Shown one piece after another: positions 14,540-22,305 of a stretch of DNA of 23,497 bases. The position numbers and the translations under genes are program-made. This DNA is from a virus. Where the stretch lies: IMG/VR virus record IMGVR_UViG_3300032157_000045, positions 1 to 23,497 of that record, one strand, 5' to 3'. The stretch's first letter is position 1; the number at the start of each line of letters is the position of its first letter. The notes below the pieces were generated by a model, which had not been told where the DNA came from, ran no database searches, and saw nothing but the letters and a program-made list of their open reading frames with translations.

Positions 14540-14545
14540 GTTCTC

Positions 14546-15562
14546 ATGGCAGCCAAGGTACTCGACTTCCCAACGATGCCCACAACCCGTAAGAACGCGC
14601 TGGAGACGGCGCTTGCGGAGGTGCGCAAGAAGTTCGGACGGGGAGCTCTGCAGTGCTTGGGTCCGGAGGTGGACGGGCCGAGGGAGCCCGTGCCTGTGAT
14701 TCCCACTGGCTCTATCGCGCTGGACAGGGCTACCGGGTGCGGTGGTTACCCTCGTGGTCGAGTCGTGGAAGTGTATGGGATGGAGTCCAGCGGGAAGACC
14801 ACGCTCGCTCTGCATGCCGTTGCAGAGGTTCAGCGCAGTGGTGGCATCGCTGCCTTCGTGGACGTGGAACACGCCCTCGACACGAAGTACACCACTGCGC
14901 TTGGTGTCTCTGTTCCAGACCTCTTGATCTCCCAGCCGGACACTGGAGAGCAGGCCCTCGGGATCGTCGAGCACCTTGTGTGCTCCGGTGCTGTCGACCT
15001 CATCGTGATCGACTCCGTGGCCGCGCTGGTGCCCAAGGCAGAGCTCGATGGGGAGATGGGCGACGCGCACATGGGGTTGCACGCTCGCCTCATGTCGCAA
15101 GCCCTTCGCAAGCTCACCGGGCTCTCCCACAGGAACAACGTCACGCTGCTCTTCATCAACCAGATTCGGATGAAGATCGGGGTACTGTTCGGGAACCCGG
15201 AGACCACGACGGGAGGCAACGCCTTGAAGTTCTACGCGAGCCTTCGCCTCCATGTCGGGCGTCGACAGGCCATCAAGAACGGTGAAGAGGTGGTCGGTAG
15301 CCACACCGTCGTGAAGGTGCTGAAGAACAAGATGGCTCCTCCCTTCCGGGAGGCAGAGTTCGAGGTGCGCTTCGGGCAGGGCATCGACCGGTACGGGGAT
15401 GCGCTCAACGTGGGCTTGGAGCTAGGGCTCATCGAGAAGTCCGGGAACTGGTGGAGCTTTGGGGATGCTCGCCTAGGGCAAGGGAGGGACGCCGCTCGCG
15501 AGGTGCTCTCCTCCAACCCGGAGCTCTTCGCGCAGTTGCTCGCTGCCCTTCGAGCCAAGTGA
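14546..15562 (+). CDS. recA: RecA recombinase, bacterial type
   Basis: The 338-residue product is a full-length RecA, close to the 353 of E. coli. It polymerises on ssDNA and drives homologous pairing with ATP. Visible motifs are Walker A GMESSGKT (78-85), FVDVEHALD with the catalytic Glu, Walker [12 protein letters not shown], loop L1 [18 protein letters not shown], and loop L2 [20 protein letters not shown] with the conserved Gly-Gly-Asn-Ala-Leu-Lys-Phe-Tyr after it. The C-terminal domain is present but lacks a strongly acidic tail. It is of bacterial type rather than UvsX type even though its neighbours look T4-like. Its translation may be controlled by the hairpin just upstream. Its TGA shares one base with the next ATG. 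Confidence 0.96.
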   Translation: MAAKVLDFPTMPTTRKNALETALAEVRKKFGRGALQCLGPEVDGPREPVPVIPTGSIALDRATGCGGYPRGRVVEVYGMESSGKTTLALHAVAEVQRSGGIAAFVDVEHALDTKYTTALGVSVPDLLISQPDTGEQALGIVEHLVCSGAVDLIVIDSVAALVPKAELDGEMGDAHMGLHARLMSQALRKLTGLSHRNNVTLLFINQIRMKIGVLFGNPETTTGGNALKFYASLRLHVGRRQAIKNGEEVVGSHTVVKVLKNKMAPPFREAEFEVRFGQGIDRYGDALNVGLELGLIEKSGNWWSFGDARLGQGRDAAREVLSSNPELFAQLLAALRAK

Positions 15563-15741
15563 TGGTAGCGCTGGTCGTGCAGGTGCCGCGGAGGCGCACG
15601 AAACAGAAGCGGCCGGTTCCTTGGGCGCTCTGTGAGTTCTGCCGGGCTCTCTTGCACACGGAGTGGCGGAGTCCCAACGGGGATCTCATCTGCGGAAAGT
15701 GTGTGCTCCCGTTTCACGTCCTGGAGGGACCATGCCGGTGA
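15562..15741 (+). CDS. Small zinc-ribbon protein, 59 aa
   Basis: ATG 15562 overlaps the recA stop by one base (TGATG), so translation is probably by re-initiation. The 59-residue product has a basic N-terminus (PRRRTKQKRP) and a zinc-ribbon pair CEFC ... CGKC. Such small CxxC/CxxC proteins often bind nucleic acids or act as adaptors. No family is recognised. It overlaps the next start by ten bases. Confidence 0.6.
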   Translation: MVALVVQVPRRRTKQKRPVPWALCEFCRALLHTEWRSPNGDLICGKCVLPFHVLEGPCR

Positions 15742-15920
15742 ACCAAAAGCGCTCGAACATGGAGCTCATCATGCACGCGCTCGCGCTGCTCTTGCGCCAC
15801 GAGGCTGAGAAGCTGAAGCCGGGAGTAGTACCCGACCCGCTTTACCTCGCGCGCATTGCACGGGAGCTGACGGAGCGTGAGGAAGAGCTTGCAGCCGAGC
15901 GGACAGGAGAGACTCTGTGA
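15732..15920 (+). CDS. Hypothetical small helical protein, 62 aa
   Basis: ATG 15732 has GGAGG four to five bases upstream; the frame is open from 15663 but the later start fits the binding site. The product is helical and charged: NMELIMHALALLLRHEAEKL, then LARIARELTEREEELAAERTG. No family is recognised. Its stop overlaps the start of the SbcD-like gene in a GTGA, so it is co-translated with that nuclease gene. Confidence 0.6.
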   Translation: MPVNQKRSNMELIMHALALLLRHEAEKLKPGVVPDPLYLARIARELTEREEELAAERTGETL

Positions 15921-17041
15921 CCCTGTACTTCGTCGGCGACGTTCATCTAGGGAACCATCGCACGCTAGGGGGTTCGGTGGTGGCCGGAGTCAACCAGCGC
16001 GCACAGCAGACGCTCAACGTGATTCGTGCTGCTAAGGCGCACGCTTGTCGCCACGAAGAGGAGACGAACCTCTTCGTGTTGGGGGATCTCTTCGACACGT
16101 CGAACCCCACTCCGCAGCTCGTGACGGCAGCCATGGAAGCGCTCTGGCCGAAGTCTCATCCCCTCTCAGTACACCTGCTCGCGGGGAACCATGATCTCGT
16201 CTCGGATGAGGACGGAGATCATGCCCTTGGCCCATTCGTCTTCGTGCCACGAATGGACGTGTACGAGGCGCCGTGCGCTCGGGACTTTGGGGCGGATGAG
16301 GCCACCGTGCTCCTTGTTCCTTACCGCTCTGGGCACGCCAAGGAGTGGCTCCCGGGCGCACTGGTGGAGCTCTTGAAGGGCTACCCCTCGCACGGGCGTA
16401 GGCTTCTCTTGCTGCACCTGGGGATCCACGACGCGGCGATGCGGGCTGCTCTTCCTTGGACGAAGGATGCAGCGGACGCTGTCTCCATCGAGCAGCTACA
16501 AGACCTCTGCGCCGCGCACGGGATCGAGAGTGTCGTTGCGGGGAACTGGCACGCTCGGAAGCGCTGGCGCACCTCCTCCCTTGACGTGTTGCAGGTAGGG
16601 GCTCTTGTCCCAACCGGTTGGGACAACCCTGGGCTTCGTGGCTTGTACGGCACGGTTGCTTCGTTTGGTCCGGGTGGGCTCTCAGTGTATGAGCTCCCCG
16701 GTCCACGCTTCGTGACCGTGACGGAGGCAGGAGCCCTCAACAACATACTCGACGAGGCCGACGAGCAGGACTTGCTGTACGTGCGCTGGAAGACTGCACC
16801 CTCGAACGTCGAGGGTGTGACGGCTCACCTTCGAGAGTTGAGGGAGGGTGGGATCATCGCGGGCTTCACCGTGCAGATCGAGCAGGAGGCCCTTCGCGCC
16901 CAAGCACAGGCGGCTTCGCAACGGGCTCGGAGCGCGGAGACCCTCCAGGAAGCTCTCGCACACTACGTGGCCGGGGTTGCTCTGGAGGAGGGAATTGACC
17001 GGGCCGAAGTTCTCGACCGTGCACGGGAGTACCTTGGATGA
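15917..17041 (+). CDS. SbcD/Mre11-type nuclease subunit (T4 gp47-like)
   Basis: The 374-residue product is a calcineurin-like metallophosphoesterase, the nuclease partner of an SbcC-type ATPase. It processes DNA ends for recombination. Metal-binding motifs are in order: GDVHLG (Asp8, His10), GDLFD (Asp57), GNHD (90-93), LLHLGIHD (His167) and GNWHARK (209-215), which replaces the usual GxxH. GTG 15917 overlaps the previous stop and has AGGAGAG seven bases upstream. The gene order with the SbcC/gp46-like gene 190 bases downstream supports the call. The C-terminal third, rich in Ala and Glu, probably docks onto the SbcC coiled coil. Confidence 0.88.
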   Translation: MTLYFVGDVHLGNHRTLGGSVVAGVNQRAQQTLNVIRAAKAHACRHEEETNLFVLGDLFDTSNPTPQLVTAAMEALWPKSHPLSVHLLAGNHDLVSDEDGDHALGPFVFVPRMDVYEAPCARDFGADEATVLLVPYRSGHAKEWLPGALVELLKGYPSHGRRLLLLHLGIHDAAMRAALPWTKDAADAVSIEQLQDLCAAHGIESVVAGNWHARKRWRTSSLDVLQVGALVPTGWDNPGLRGLYGTVASFGPGGLSVYELPGPRFVTVTEAGALNNILDEADEQDLLYVRWKTAPSNVEGVTAHLRELREGGIIAGFTVQIEQEALRAQAQAASQRARSAETLQEALAHYVAGVALEEGIDRAEVLDRAREYLG

Positions 17042-17229
17042 AGAACCTGCGACCGTTGACACAAGGTGCCTTCCAAGAGGAGGTGTTCCGAGAGCTGCGG
17101 AAGCAAGCACAGAAGATTGAGATTCTGGAGGAGATTGTGCGGGCTCAAACCGGGCTCTCACCAGAGGACTTCCAGAAGGCTATGCGTACCGCTGGGGAGT
17201 TGCTCAAGTGTCCTCTAGAGGGGCTCTAA
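17038..17229 (+). CDS. Hypothetical 63-aa protein between the SbcD and SbcC genes
   Basis: ATG 17038 overlaps the previous stop as ATGA, and its own stop overlaps the next start as TAATG, so it is coupled on both sides. The product is helical: FQEEVFRELRKQAQKIEILEEIVRAQTG, then SPEDFQKAMRTAGELL, suggesting a short coiled coil. No family is recognised. Its position invites the idea of a small partner of the gp46/gp47 complex. Confidence 0.6.
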   Translation: MKNLRPLTQGAFQEEVFRELRKQAQKIEILEEIVRAQTGLSPEDFQKAMRTAGELLKCPLEGL

Positions 17230-18929
17230 TGCACGTTCAAGCTCTGCACCTGAACAACTTCATCCTGCCTGGAGAGGTACACGTTCATCTCCCAGAGCGA
17301 GGGCTTGTCGTCGTTTCAGGCCCGAATGGGGCCGGGAAGAGCCGGTTGGCTGAGGCAGTTGCCTTTGCGTTCTGGGGACGCACGCTCCGAGGCACGGACC
17401 CGTGGCTCACGGGAGAGGTGGGCTCCGTGCGAGTGACCACGACCACCATGGAGGTGCAGCGCAGCGTCACAGCCAAGGGCTCCAAGAAGTTAGAGTGGGT
17501 TCCTCACGATCGGAACCTCGTGACCTACGAGACCGCCACGAAGGCACAGGCTGCCCTGGAGGCCCACGCTGGAGACCTGGAGGTCTGGCGTCGTACGCAC
17601 GTCCTGAGCTCTCAGGATGCGGCGCACTTCACGACGGCCACGGACGCAGAGCGCAAGCACTTGCTGGAGCAGATTCTAGGGCTGGAGCTTTTCGACCAAG
17701 CCTGGACGAAGGTGCGCGACGACGCGGCCAAGTTGAAGGTTCGGATGCTCGACCAGCCCCTAGCGCTTGCGGTGGCGCAGGGTCGTAGGGAGGGGGCTGT
17801 GCGAGTGCTGTCGGGGCTCGACCAAGTGCAGGACCCGGAGCCGGTAGAGCCGGCTGTGCTGATTGCTGCTCCTCATGCCCTGTATGACAAGGAGCGGCAC
17901 GAGGCTCTCTTCGCCGAACGGCGTGAATTGGAGGTCAAGCTCCGTGCAGCCGGGCAAGCCCTCACGCGGATGGAGGGGGAGCGCAGCAACTACTATCGGC
18001 GGATCGAGGCCATTCAGGCACAGCTCCAAGCCTCCCGAGCCGGAGACCCATGCCCGGTCTGTGGCAGCACGGAGTATCCCGAGCGTGCGGAGCGAATCCG
18101 ACAACTGGAGGTTGCCCTACCCGAGGCACAGCAAGGTCTTCAGGACGCACAGGCAGGAGTCGACGAGTTCATTCGGGTGCAGCGGGCGATAGGCACACGC
18201 GCTGAGGAGGTTGCTGCATCGCAGGTGAAACTTGCGGAGAGTGAGTACGAGTTCCGGTTTATCGCGCAGCGTCGTAGCGAGTGGGAGAGAGAGCATCGGG
18301 CATGGGCCGACAGGCAAGCCTCGTGGAACCGGCAACGTGCCCATGCCCTGGCAGACCTGGAGGAGGCATCCGCGAGCCTGGAACACCTACAGCACAAGGG
18401 CGTGGTACTCGCTCGGGAACAGGCCACCCTGAAGGCCGTCGAGGGGGTGCTGGGGATGAAGGGCGTGCGCGCGCATGTGCTCAGCCGGGCACTCGAAGGC
18501 ATCGAGGCGGTAGCCAATGGCTGGCTCTCTCGCATTGCCCCACGCCCCATGGAGCTCCGGCTCAAGTCCTACACCACAACCAAGGCCGGCACGACCTCTG
18601 AGGCCATCAGTCTGGAGGTGTTGGGCGCAGGAGGAGGCAAGGGCTACTGGGCGGCATCGGGTGGGGAGCGCCGAAGAATCGACGTGGCCCTGCTACTTGC
18701 TCTTGCTGAAGTGAGCGCGGCTGCCTATGGCAGAGTTCCGGGCACCCTATGGTTGGACGAGGTACTTGATAGCCTCGACATGGGGGGCGTGGACGCCGTG
18801 GCAGAGGCTCTGCACGACCTCGCGGTGGATCGGGCTGTCGTGCTCATCACGCACTCAGAGGCCCTTGCGGCGCGCGTTCCAGCGGCACAGCGGCTTCACG
18901 TTTCTCAGGGACGTATCGAGCGGAGGTAA
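17229..18929 (+). CDS. SbcC/Rad50-type ATPase (T4 gp46-like)
   Basis: The 566-residue product is an SMC-like ATPase that would work with the SbcD-like nuclease at 15917. Visible features are Walker A GPNGAGKS (31-38), a first coiled coil, a zinc hook CPVC (275-278), a second coiled coil rich in Glu, Arg and Ala, the ABC signature SGGERRR (from 477), Walker B TLWLDEVLDSLD (Asp510, Glu511) and the H-loop VLITHSE. Length is close to T4 gp46 (560) and about half of E. coli SbcC, as usual for phages. The start is ATG 17229, with GAGGGG just upstream and overlap with the previous stop; the frame is also open from 17208. Confidence 0.92.
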   Translation: MHVQALHLNNFILPGEVHVHLPERGLVVVSGPNGAGKSRLAEAVAFAFWGRTLRGTDPWLTGEVGSVRVTTTTMEVQRSVTAKGSKKLEWVPHDRNLVTYETATKAQAALEAHAGDLEVWRRTHVLSSQDAAHFTTATDAERKHLLEQILGLELFDQAWTKVRDDAAKLKVRMLDQPLALAVAQGRREGAVRVLSGLDQVQDPEPVEPAVLIAAPHALYDKERHEALFAERRELEVKLRAAGQALTRMEGERSNYYRRIEAIQAQLQASRAGDPCPVCGSTEYPERAERIRQLEVALPEAQQGLQDAQAGVDEFIRVQRAIGTRAEEVAASQVKLAESEYEFRFIAQRRSEWEREHRAWADRQASWNRQRAHALADLEEASASLEHLQHKGVVLAREQATLKAVEGVLGMKGVRAHVLSRALEGIEAVANGWLSRIAPRPMELRLKSYTTTKAGTTSEAISLEVLGAGGGKGYWAASGGERRRIDVALLLALAEVSAAAYGRVPGTLWLDEVLDSLDMGGVDAVAEALHDLAVDRAVVLITHSEALAARVPAAQRLHVSQGRIERR

Positions 18930-18935
18930 AGGACC

Positions 18936-19856
18936 ATGGCAACAGCGGAAGCAACGAAGAGCAAGCGGGAACGTGGTGGGCTCCTAGAGAGCTTGCCCCG
19001 GTCCAACCTGTACAACGCAGACCCGGACAACCTTGTGATCCAAGGCTTGGACACGGTGGCCGACGAGAACACGGTGGAGGGCATCCTCTCCCACAAGGAG
19101 CGGAACGACCTCCCGGTGCCTGTGGAGCTCATCGAGTCCGTCTACACGCACGGTGTGCTCAAGCCCGTCGAGGTGTGCCGTCAAGAAGACGCCCTCGTTG
19201 TGGTGGAGGGACGCGACCGCGTGCGTGCATGCCGCGAGGCGAACAAGCGGCTGCGGAAGGAAGAGAAGGAGCTCCACCGGGTTCCGATCATCTTCCGCAA
19301 GGGAGACCAGCGCTACCTCTACGAGCTCTCCTTGATCGGGAACCTGCGCTTCAAGGAGGACTCGCCCCTCACGATCGCGGCCATGACGGAGCGCCTCATC
19401 ACGGTGTTGGGCGCTACAGAGCAGGAAGCCGCCAGCGCGTACCAAGTTACCGTCCAGACCATCAAGGCACGGCGCGCGCTGCTCACGCTCCCGACCAAGA
19501 TTCAGAGGGCCGTCGATGCAGGGAAGATCGCGGCCACTTCAGCAGCTCGCCTCGCGGCCATCGGCGACTCGGAAAAGCAGCTCGCAGCCTTCGACGAGCT
19601 CTTGGCCAAGGGAGGCCCGATCTCTCGCGGCGACGTGGACACGAAGGTGGGCAAGACGAAGGGCACCAAGGGCGCCGACGAAAAGCCGCCTCGTTCTCGT
19701 CGGGTGCTCAACAAGCTCCTGAAGGGGCAGGACGCTGGTAAGATCGCGCTCAACACGGACGTGTACAACACCCTGCGTTGGGTGCTCGGGAAGGTGAGCT
19801 CTCGGGCGATCGAGGGACTCGGGCCCGCGCTTCGCGTCCTGAAGTTGGAGGAGTAG
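18936..19856 (+). CDS. ParB-like protein with nuclease-type N-domain and HTH
   Basis: The 306-residue product has an N-terminal ParB/Spo0J-like domain (about 55-150) with ALVVVEGRDRVRACREANKR (86-105), corresponding to the 'GxRRxxA' motif of the family. A KorB/ParB-type helix-turn-helix follows at about 155-185 (ATEQEAASAYQVTVQTIKARRALL). The C-terminal part is Lys/Gly-rich then helical. ParB proteins bind specific DNA and may be CTPases; in phages many act as regulators rather than in partition, and no ParA gene is nearby. ATG 18936 has GGAGG at 18923-18927. The next gene starts at the base after the stop. Confidence 0.78.
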   Translation: MATAEATKSKRERGGLLESLPRSNLYNADPDNLVIQGLDTVADENTVEGILSHKERNDLPVPVELIESVYTHGVLKPVEVCRQEDALVVVEGRDRVRACREANKRLRKEEKELHRVPIIFRKGDQRYLYELSLIGNLRFKEDSPLTIAAMTERLITVLGATEQEAASAYQVTVQTIKARRALLTLPTKIQRAVDAGKIAATSAARLAAIGDSEKQLAAFDELLAKGGPISRGDVDTKVGKTKGTKGADEKPPRSRRVLNKLLKGQDAGKIALNTDVYNTLRWVLGKVSSRAIEGLGPALRVLKLEE

Positions 19857-20189
19857 ATGCTTCAGGGAAGGTTCAAGCTCATCGCCTGCGCCAGCACACC
19901 AGCGCTCGCGGTGCAGAGCACAGGGTTACCCATTCCGGTCTTTCGGGTCGTGCCGTTGGACGCCGAAGGCTTCGAGCGCGAGGTAGAGAAGGAGCTTCAG
20001 CGCGAGCAGTTCCCGGCAGAGCATGTGCAGCGCGTGAGGCAGGCCCTCTACGTGTTCCTCGCCGGCAAGCGCACCGCGAACGATCTTGCCGATGCCATGC
20101 TCTCCATCGGCGCGCTTGCTCCGGCTCCTTGGGCGGCCGTCGTGGAGACCGGGCCGGGGCACTACATCGTGTTCGGGTTCTACCAGTGA
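19857..20189 (+). CDS. Hypothetical protein, 110 aa
   Basis: ATG 19857 directly follows the ParB-like stop, with GGAGGAG at 19846-19852. The product begins with a beta-rich segment (RFKLIACASTPALAV), has a charged helical middle (EREVEKELQREQFPAEHVQRVRQAL) and ends in a hydrophobic strand pair (HYIVFGFYQ). No family is recognised. Its stop overlaps the next start as GTGA. Confidence 0.55.
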   Translation: MLQGRFKLIACASTPALAVQSTGLPIPVFRVVPLDAEGFEREVEKELQREQFPAEHVQRVRQALYVFLAGKRTANDLADAMLSIGALAPAPWAAVVETGPGHYIVFGFYQ

Positions 20190-20740
20190 TCGCCGTCGTG
20201 GGAGACCCCAACGTCTGCGCGGAACATGGTGTGCCTTTGCAGGTTCACCCAAACGGAATCTGGAAGCACTGCCCCAAGTGCTTCCATCGAGGGAGCTGTC
20301 CGCACCACCCACAAGCCCAAGTCTGGCAGCACCCGGACGGGGCTCGCTGTGCCATCTGCGGGTACTTCTACGACGGACGGGAACCTCCTGCGTCCGACCC
20401 TCCGGAGTTCCGCACCTTCGCTCACTACCGCTCTACCATCGCGCCCAACGACCAGTACAAGGGCACACAGATGCCTCTGGAGTACCATGCGGTGGGCCTC
20501 GCTGAGGAAGCCGCGGAGGTCTTGGGTCTCATCAAGAAGGTGGTGTGGCACCTGCACACCCTCGACATCACACGGGTGCGAGAAGAGCTCGGTGACACTT
20601 TCTTCTACTTGGACCGGGTGGCCGCTCGGGTGGGGCTCACGCTCGAAGAGGTAGCCGCGGACAACGTGCGTAAGATCAAGCGTCTCTACCCGAACGGCTT
20701 CGACCCGGAAGTGAGCCGCAACCGCAAGCGTCTTCCGTGA
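20186..20740 (+). CDS. MazG-like nucleotide pyrophosphohydrolase with Cys/His-rich N-terminus
   Basis: The 184-residue product starts at GTG 20186, overlapping the previous stop. Residues 11-58 hold many Cys and His (CAEHG, CPKC, CPHH, CAIC), suggesting one or two zinc ribbons. Residues about 88-170 form a MazG-type all-alpha domain with LAEEAAEV (105-112) and EELGDTFFYLD (133-143), the E-E-x-x-E and E-x-x-D metal-binding motifs. Such enzymes turn (d)NTPs into monophosphates plus pyrophosphate. It is the second enzyme of this superfamily here, with the one at 6950. The zinc head fused to MazG is unusual and could mediate DNA or protein contact. The start lacks a clear ribosome binding site. 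Confidence 0.78.
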   Translation: MIAVVGDPNVCAEHGVPLQVHPNGIWKHCPKCFHRGSCPHHPQAQVWQHPDGARCAICGYFYDGREPPASDPPEFRTFAHYRSTIAPNDQYKGTQMPLEYHAVGLAEEAAEVLGLIKKVVWHLHTLDITRVREELGDTFFYLDRVAARVGLTLEEVAADNVRKIKRLYPNGFDPEVSRNRKRLP

Positions 20741-20746
20741 TACAAT
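20738..20746 (+). promoter_or_regulatory. Possible extended -10 promoter
   Basis: TGATACAAT matches the extended -10 pattern TGnTATAAT at all but one position, in a GC-rich setting. No good -35 is seen. Transcription would begin near 20753, at or next to the ATG at 20754, giving a nearly leaderless message; that start has only a weak binding site. It could be chance. Confidence 0.3.
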
Positions 20747-20753
20747 CCAGGGC

Positions 20754-21440
20754 ATGGAGCTCATCAATCCCGCCCTCTCCAAGCTCAAGCGCCCTCTCTC
20801 GAAGCTGAAGCCCGATCCCACCAACGTGCGTGCGCACGACGCGAGGAGCATCGAGGCCATCAAGACGAGCCTCACGAAGTACGGGCAGCAGAAGCCCATC
20901 GTGATCGTGCCCGATGGCACGGTGGCCGCGGGGAACGGCACGCTCGAAGCGGCCAAGCAACTCGGGTGGACCCACCTCGCGGTGGTGGTCTTCTCCGGTA
21001 CGCTGGAGCAAGCACGCGCCTTCGCCGTCGCAGACAACCGCACCGCGGAGCTCTCCTCGTGGGACGACCACAAGCTGGCTGAAGCGATGGACGAGCTCAC
21101 CAAGCAAGGGATCGAGGTCGGGGACCTGGGCTTCAACAACGCAGAGATGGAGGCGCTCATTGCGCGTACAGCGGTGGACCTCGACAAGCCCATCGAAAAG
21201 GCACCACTCGGAAAGACTCCGATCGAAGCGGCAGAGGCGTACCTGAACAACGAGATCAAACAGGTGGTGCTGTACCTGCCAGGGCATCAGTTCGAGCCTG
21301 TGCTCAACGCCTTCCAGGACTACGCCAAGCGGCACGGGTTGATGAGCAACACGGAGGTCGTGCTGCACCTGCTCGGGATGCACCCCTTTCCAGCTCCGGC
21401 CGTGGCCCCGTCCGCGCCCACTCCCGCTTCCCATGGATGA
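20754..21440 (+). CDS. ParB N-terminal domain protein, modification-associated type
   Basis: The 228-residue product begins with a ParB/RepB-like domain: LKPDPTNVRAHDARSIEAIK (residues 18-37), QQKPIVIVPDGTVAAGNGTL (44-63), and AVADNRTAELSSWDDHKLAEA. The A-D-N-R..L..W(D) pattern is typical of ParB domains that sit beside or are fused to phage DNA adenine methyltransferases. There is no helix-turn-helix like that of the ParB-like protein at 18936. The C-terminus is Pro/Ala-rich and low complexity. The ATG has only a weak GGG upstream. It opens the putative DNA-modification cluster. Confidence 0.75.
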   Translation: MELINPALSKLKRPLSKLKPDPTNVRAHDARSIEAIKTSLTKYGQQKPIVIVPDGTVAAGNGTLEAAKQLGWTHLAVVVFSGTLEQARAFAVADNRTAELSSWDDHKLAEAMDELTKQGIEVGDLGFNNAEMEALIARTAVDLDKPIEKAPLGKTPIEAAEAYLNNEIKQVVLYLPGHQFEPVLNAFQDYAKRHGLMSNTEVVLHLLGMHPFPAPAVAPSAPTPASHG

Positions 21441-22305
21441 GATCCGTCTTCCCTCGTTCCTTCCCCTCGATCCCGTGCGTAACCTGCTTAAGGTTACGCA
21501 CGCACAGGCAGAGCCCACCTACCGCCGGGTGCAGAAGTCCACGCTCATCCTTGGTCCGTCCGGCCCTCTCGGGTTGTACTTTCACCCGGAGGAGTCGGTA
21601 GAAGAGCTCCGGCTCGCGCTGAAGGGCATCTCGTACTCAACCAGCGCCCGGACACGAGGACTCACCACACACTCCAGGACGTTCGGGAACGCTCCTCGAA
21701 TCCCAATCCGAGCGGACTACTGCCACTGTGCCGCACTCGCTCGGGAGGATCCGCACGCGCACGGACTGCTCACTCAGTGGGCCGGCTACGCCTCCTCCTA
21801 CTTCGAGAAGGCATTCCCGCAGGAGCACACACGCCAGAGGGACCGGCTTGTGGGAGCGGTACGCCCCGAGTGGAGGCTCCCCGGAGACACCTTCACCTCC
21901 GGGATCATCAACGCCAACAACTACCTCGCGTACCACCTCGACACAGGAAACTTCCCAGACTCTTGGAGCGCCATGCTCGTGCTCCGGGAGTACACAGAAG
22001 GTGGTGAGCTGGTCGTTCCCGAGTGGGGCCTCACCTTCGAGTGCGCCGACCGGTCGATGCTCCTCTTCGACGGGAGCCGCTGGCTTCATGGCGTCGCCCC
22101 CATGCGACGGCTCAGCGAGGCCAAGAGCTACCGGTACTCCATCGTCTGGTACGCCCTGAAGTTCATGGCGAACTGCCTCTCACCGGAGGAGGAGCTCTTG
22201 CGCATTCGCACCAAGAAGACGGAGCGTGAGCGCGCACGCCTCGACCCGGTGGCCACCGCTGAACGCATCGGCCTCACGAAGGCGAAGAGAACCCCCACAC
22301 CATGA
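21433..22305 (+). CDS. 2OG-Fe(II) dioxygenase, TET/JBP-like
   Basis: The 290-residue product contains a double-stranded beta-helix dioxygenase core. The iron ligands are visible as YHLDTGNF (His168, Asp170) and WLHGVAP (His219), and Arg234 in SYRYSIVWY would bind 2-oxoglutarate. GGELVVPEWGL and LLFDG lie between them. The H-x-D-x-G-N spacing and the surrounding pattern are like phage proteins related to TET/JBP enzymes, which oxidise methyl groups on DNA bases. That relation is from memory of motifs and needs a profile search. It starts inside the previous gene (8-base overlap) and ends in an ATGA overlap with the FkbM gene. Substrate, base or protein, is unknown. Confidence 0.75.
   Translation: MDEIRLPSFLPLDPVRNLLKVTHAQAEPTYRRVQKSTLILGPSGPLGLYFHPEESVEELRLALKGISYSTSARTRGLTTHSRTFGNAPRIPIRADYCHCAALAREDPHAHGLLTQWAGYASSYFEKAFPQEHTRQRDRLVGAVRPEWRLPGDTFTSGIINANNYLAYHLDTGNFPDSWSAMLVLREYTEGGELVVPEWGLTFECADRSMLLFDGSRWLHGVAPMRRLSEAKSYRYSIVWYALKFMANCLSPEEELLRIRTKKTERERARLDPVATAERIGLTKAKRTPTP

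Larger units (their letters stand above)
14173..14545 (+). ncRNA. Structured non-coding region before recA (RNA leader or independent RNA)
   Basis: This 373-base gap is by far the largest in the window and has no open frame of note. Several strong RNA structures can be drawn on the + strand: a perfect GCCCCT/AGGGGC hairpin (14215-14230), an H-type pseudoknot (14266-14297), a 9-bp stem (14320-14328 with 14369-14377) enclosing a 7-bp hairpin (14335-14341 with 14351-14357), a tRNA T-arm-like hairpin (14383-14401), a 6-bp hairpin GTGCAG/CTGCAC (14459-14480) and a hairpin over the recA ribosome binding site. I match it to no known RNA family; tRNA, tmRNA, group I intron and cobalamin riboswitch were considered and not supported. 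It may be the recA leader or a separate phage RNA. Confidence 0.5.
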
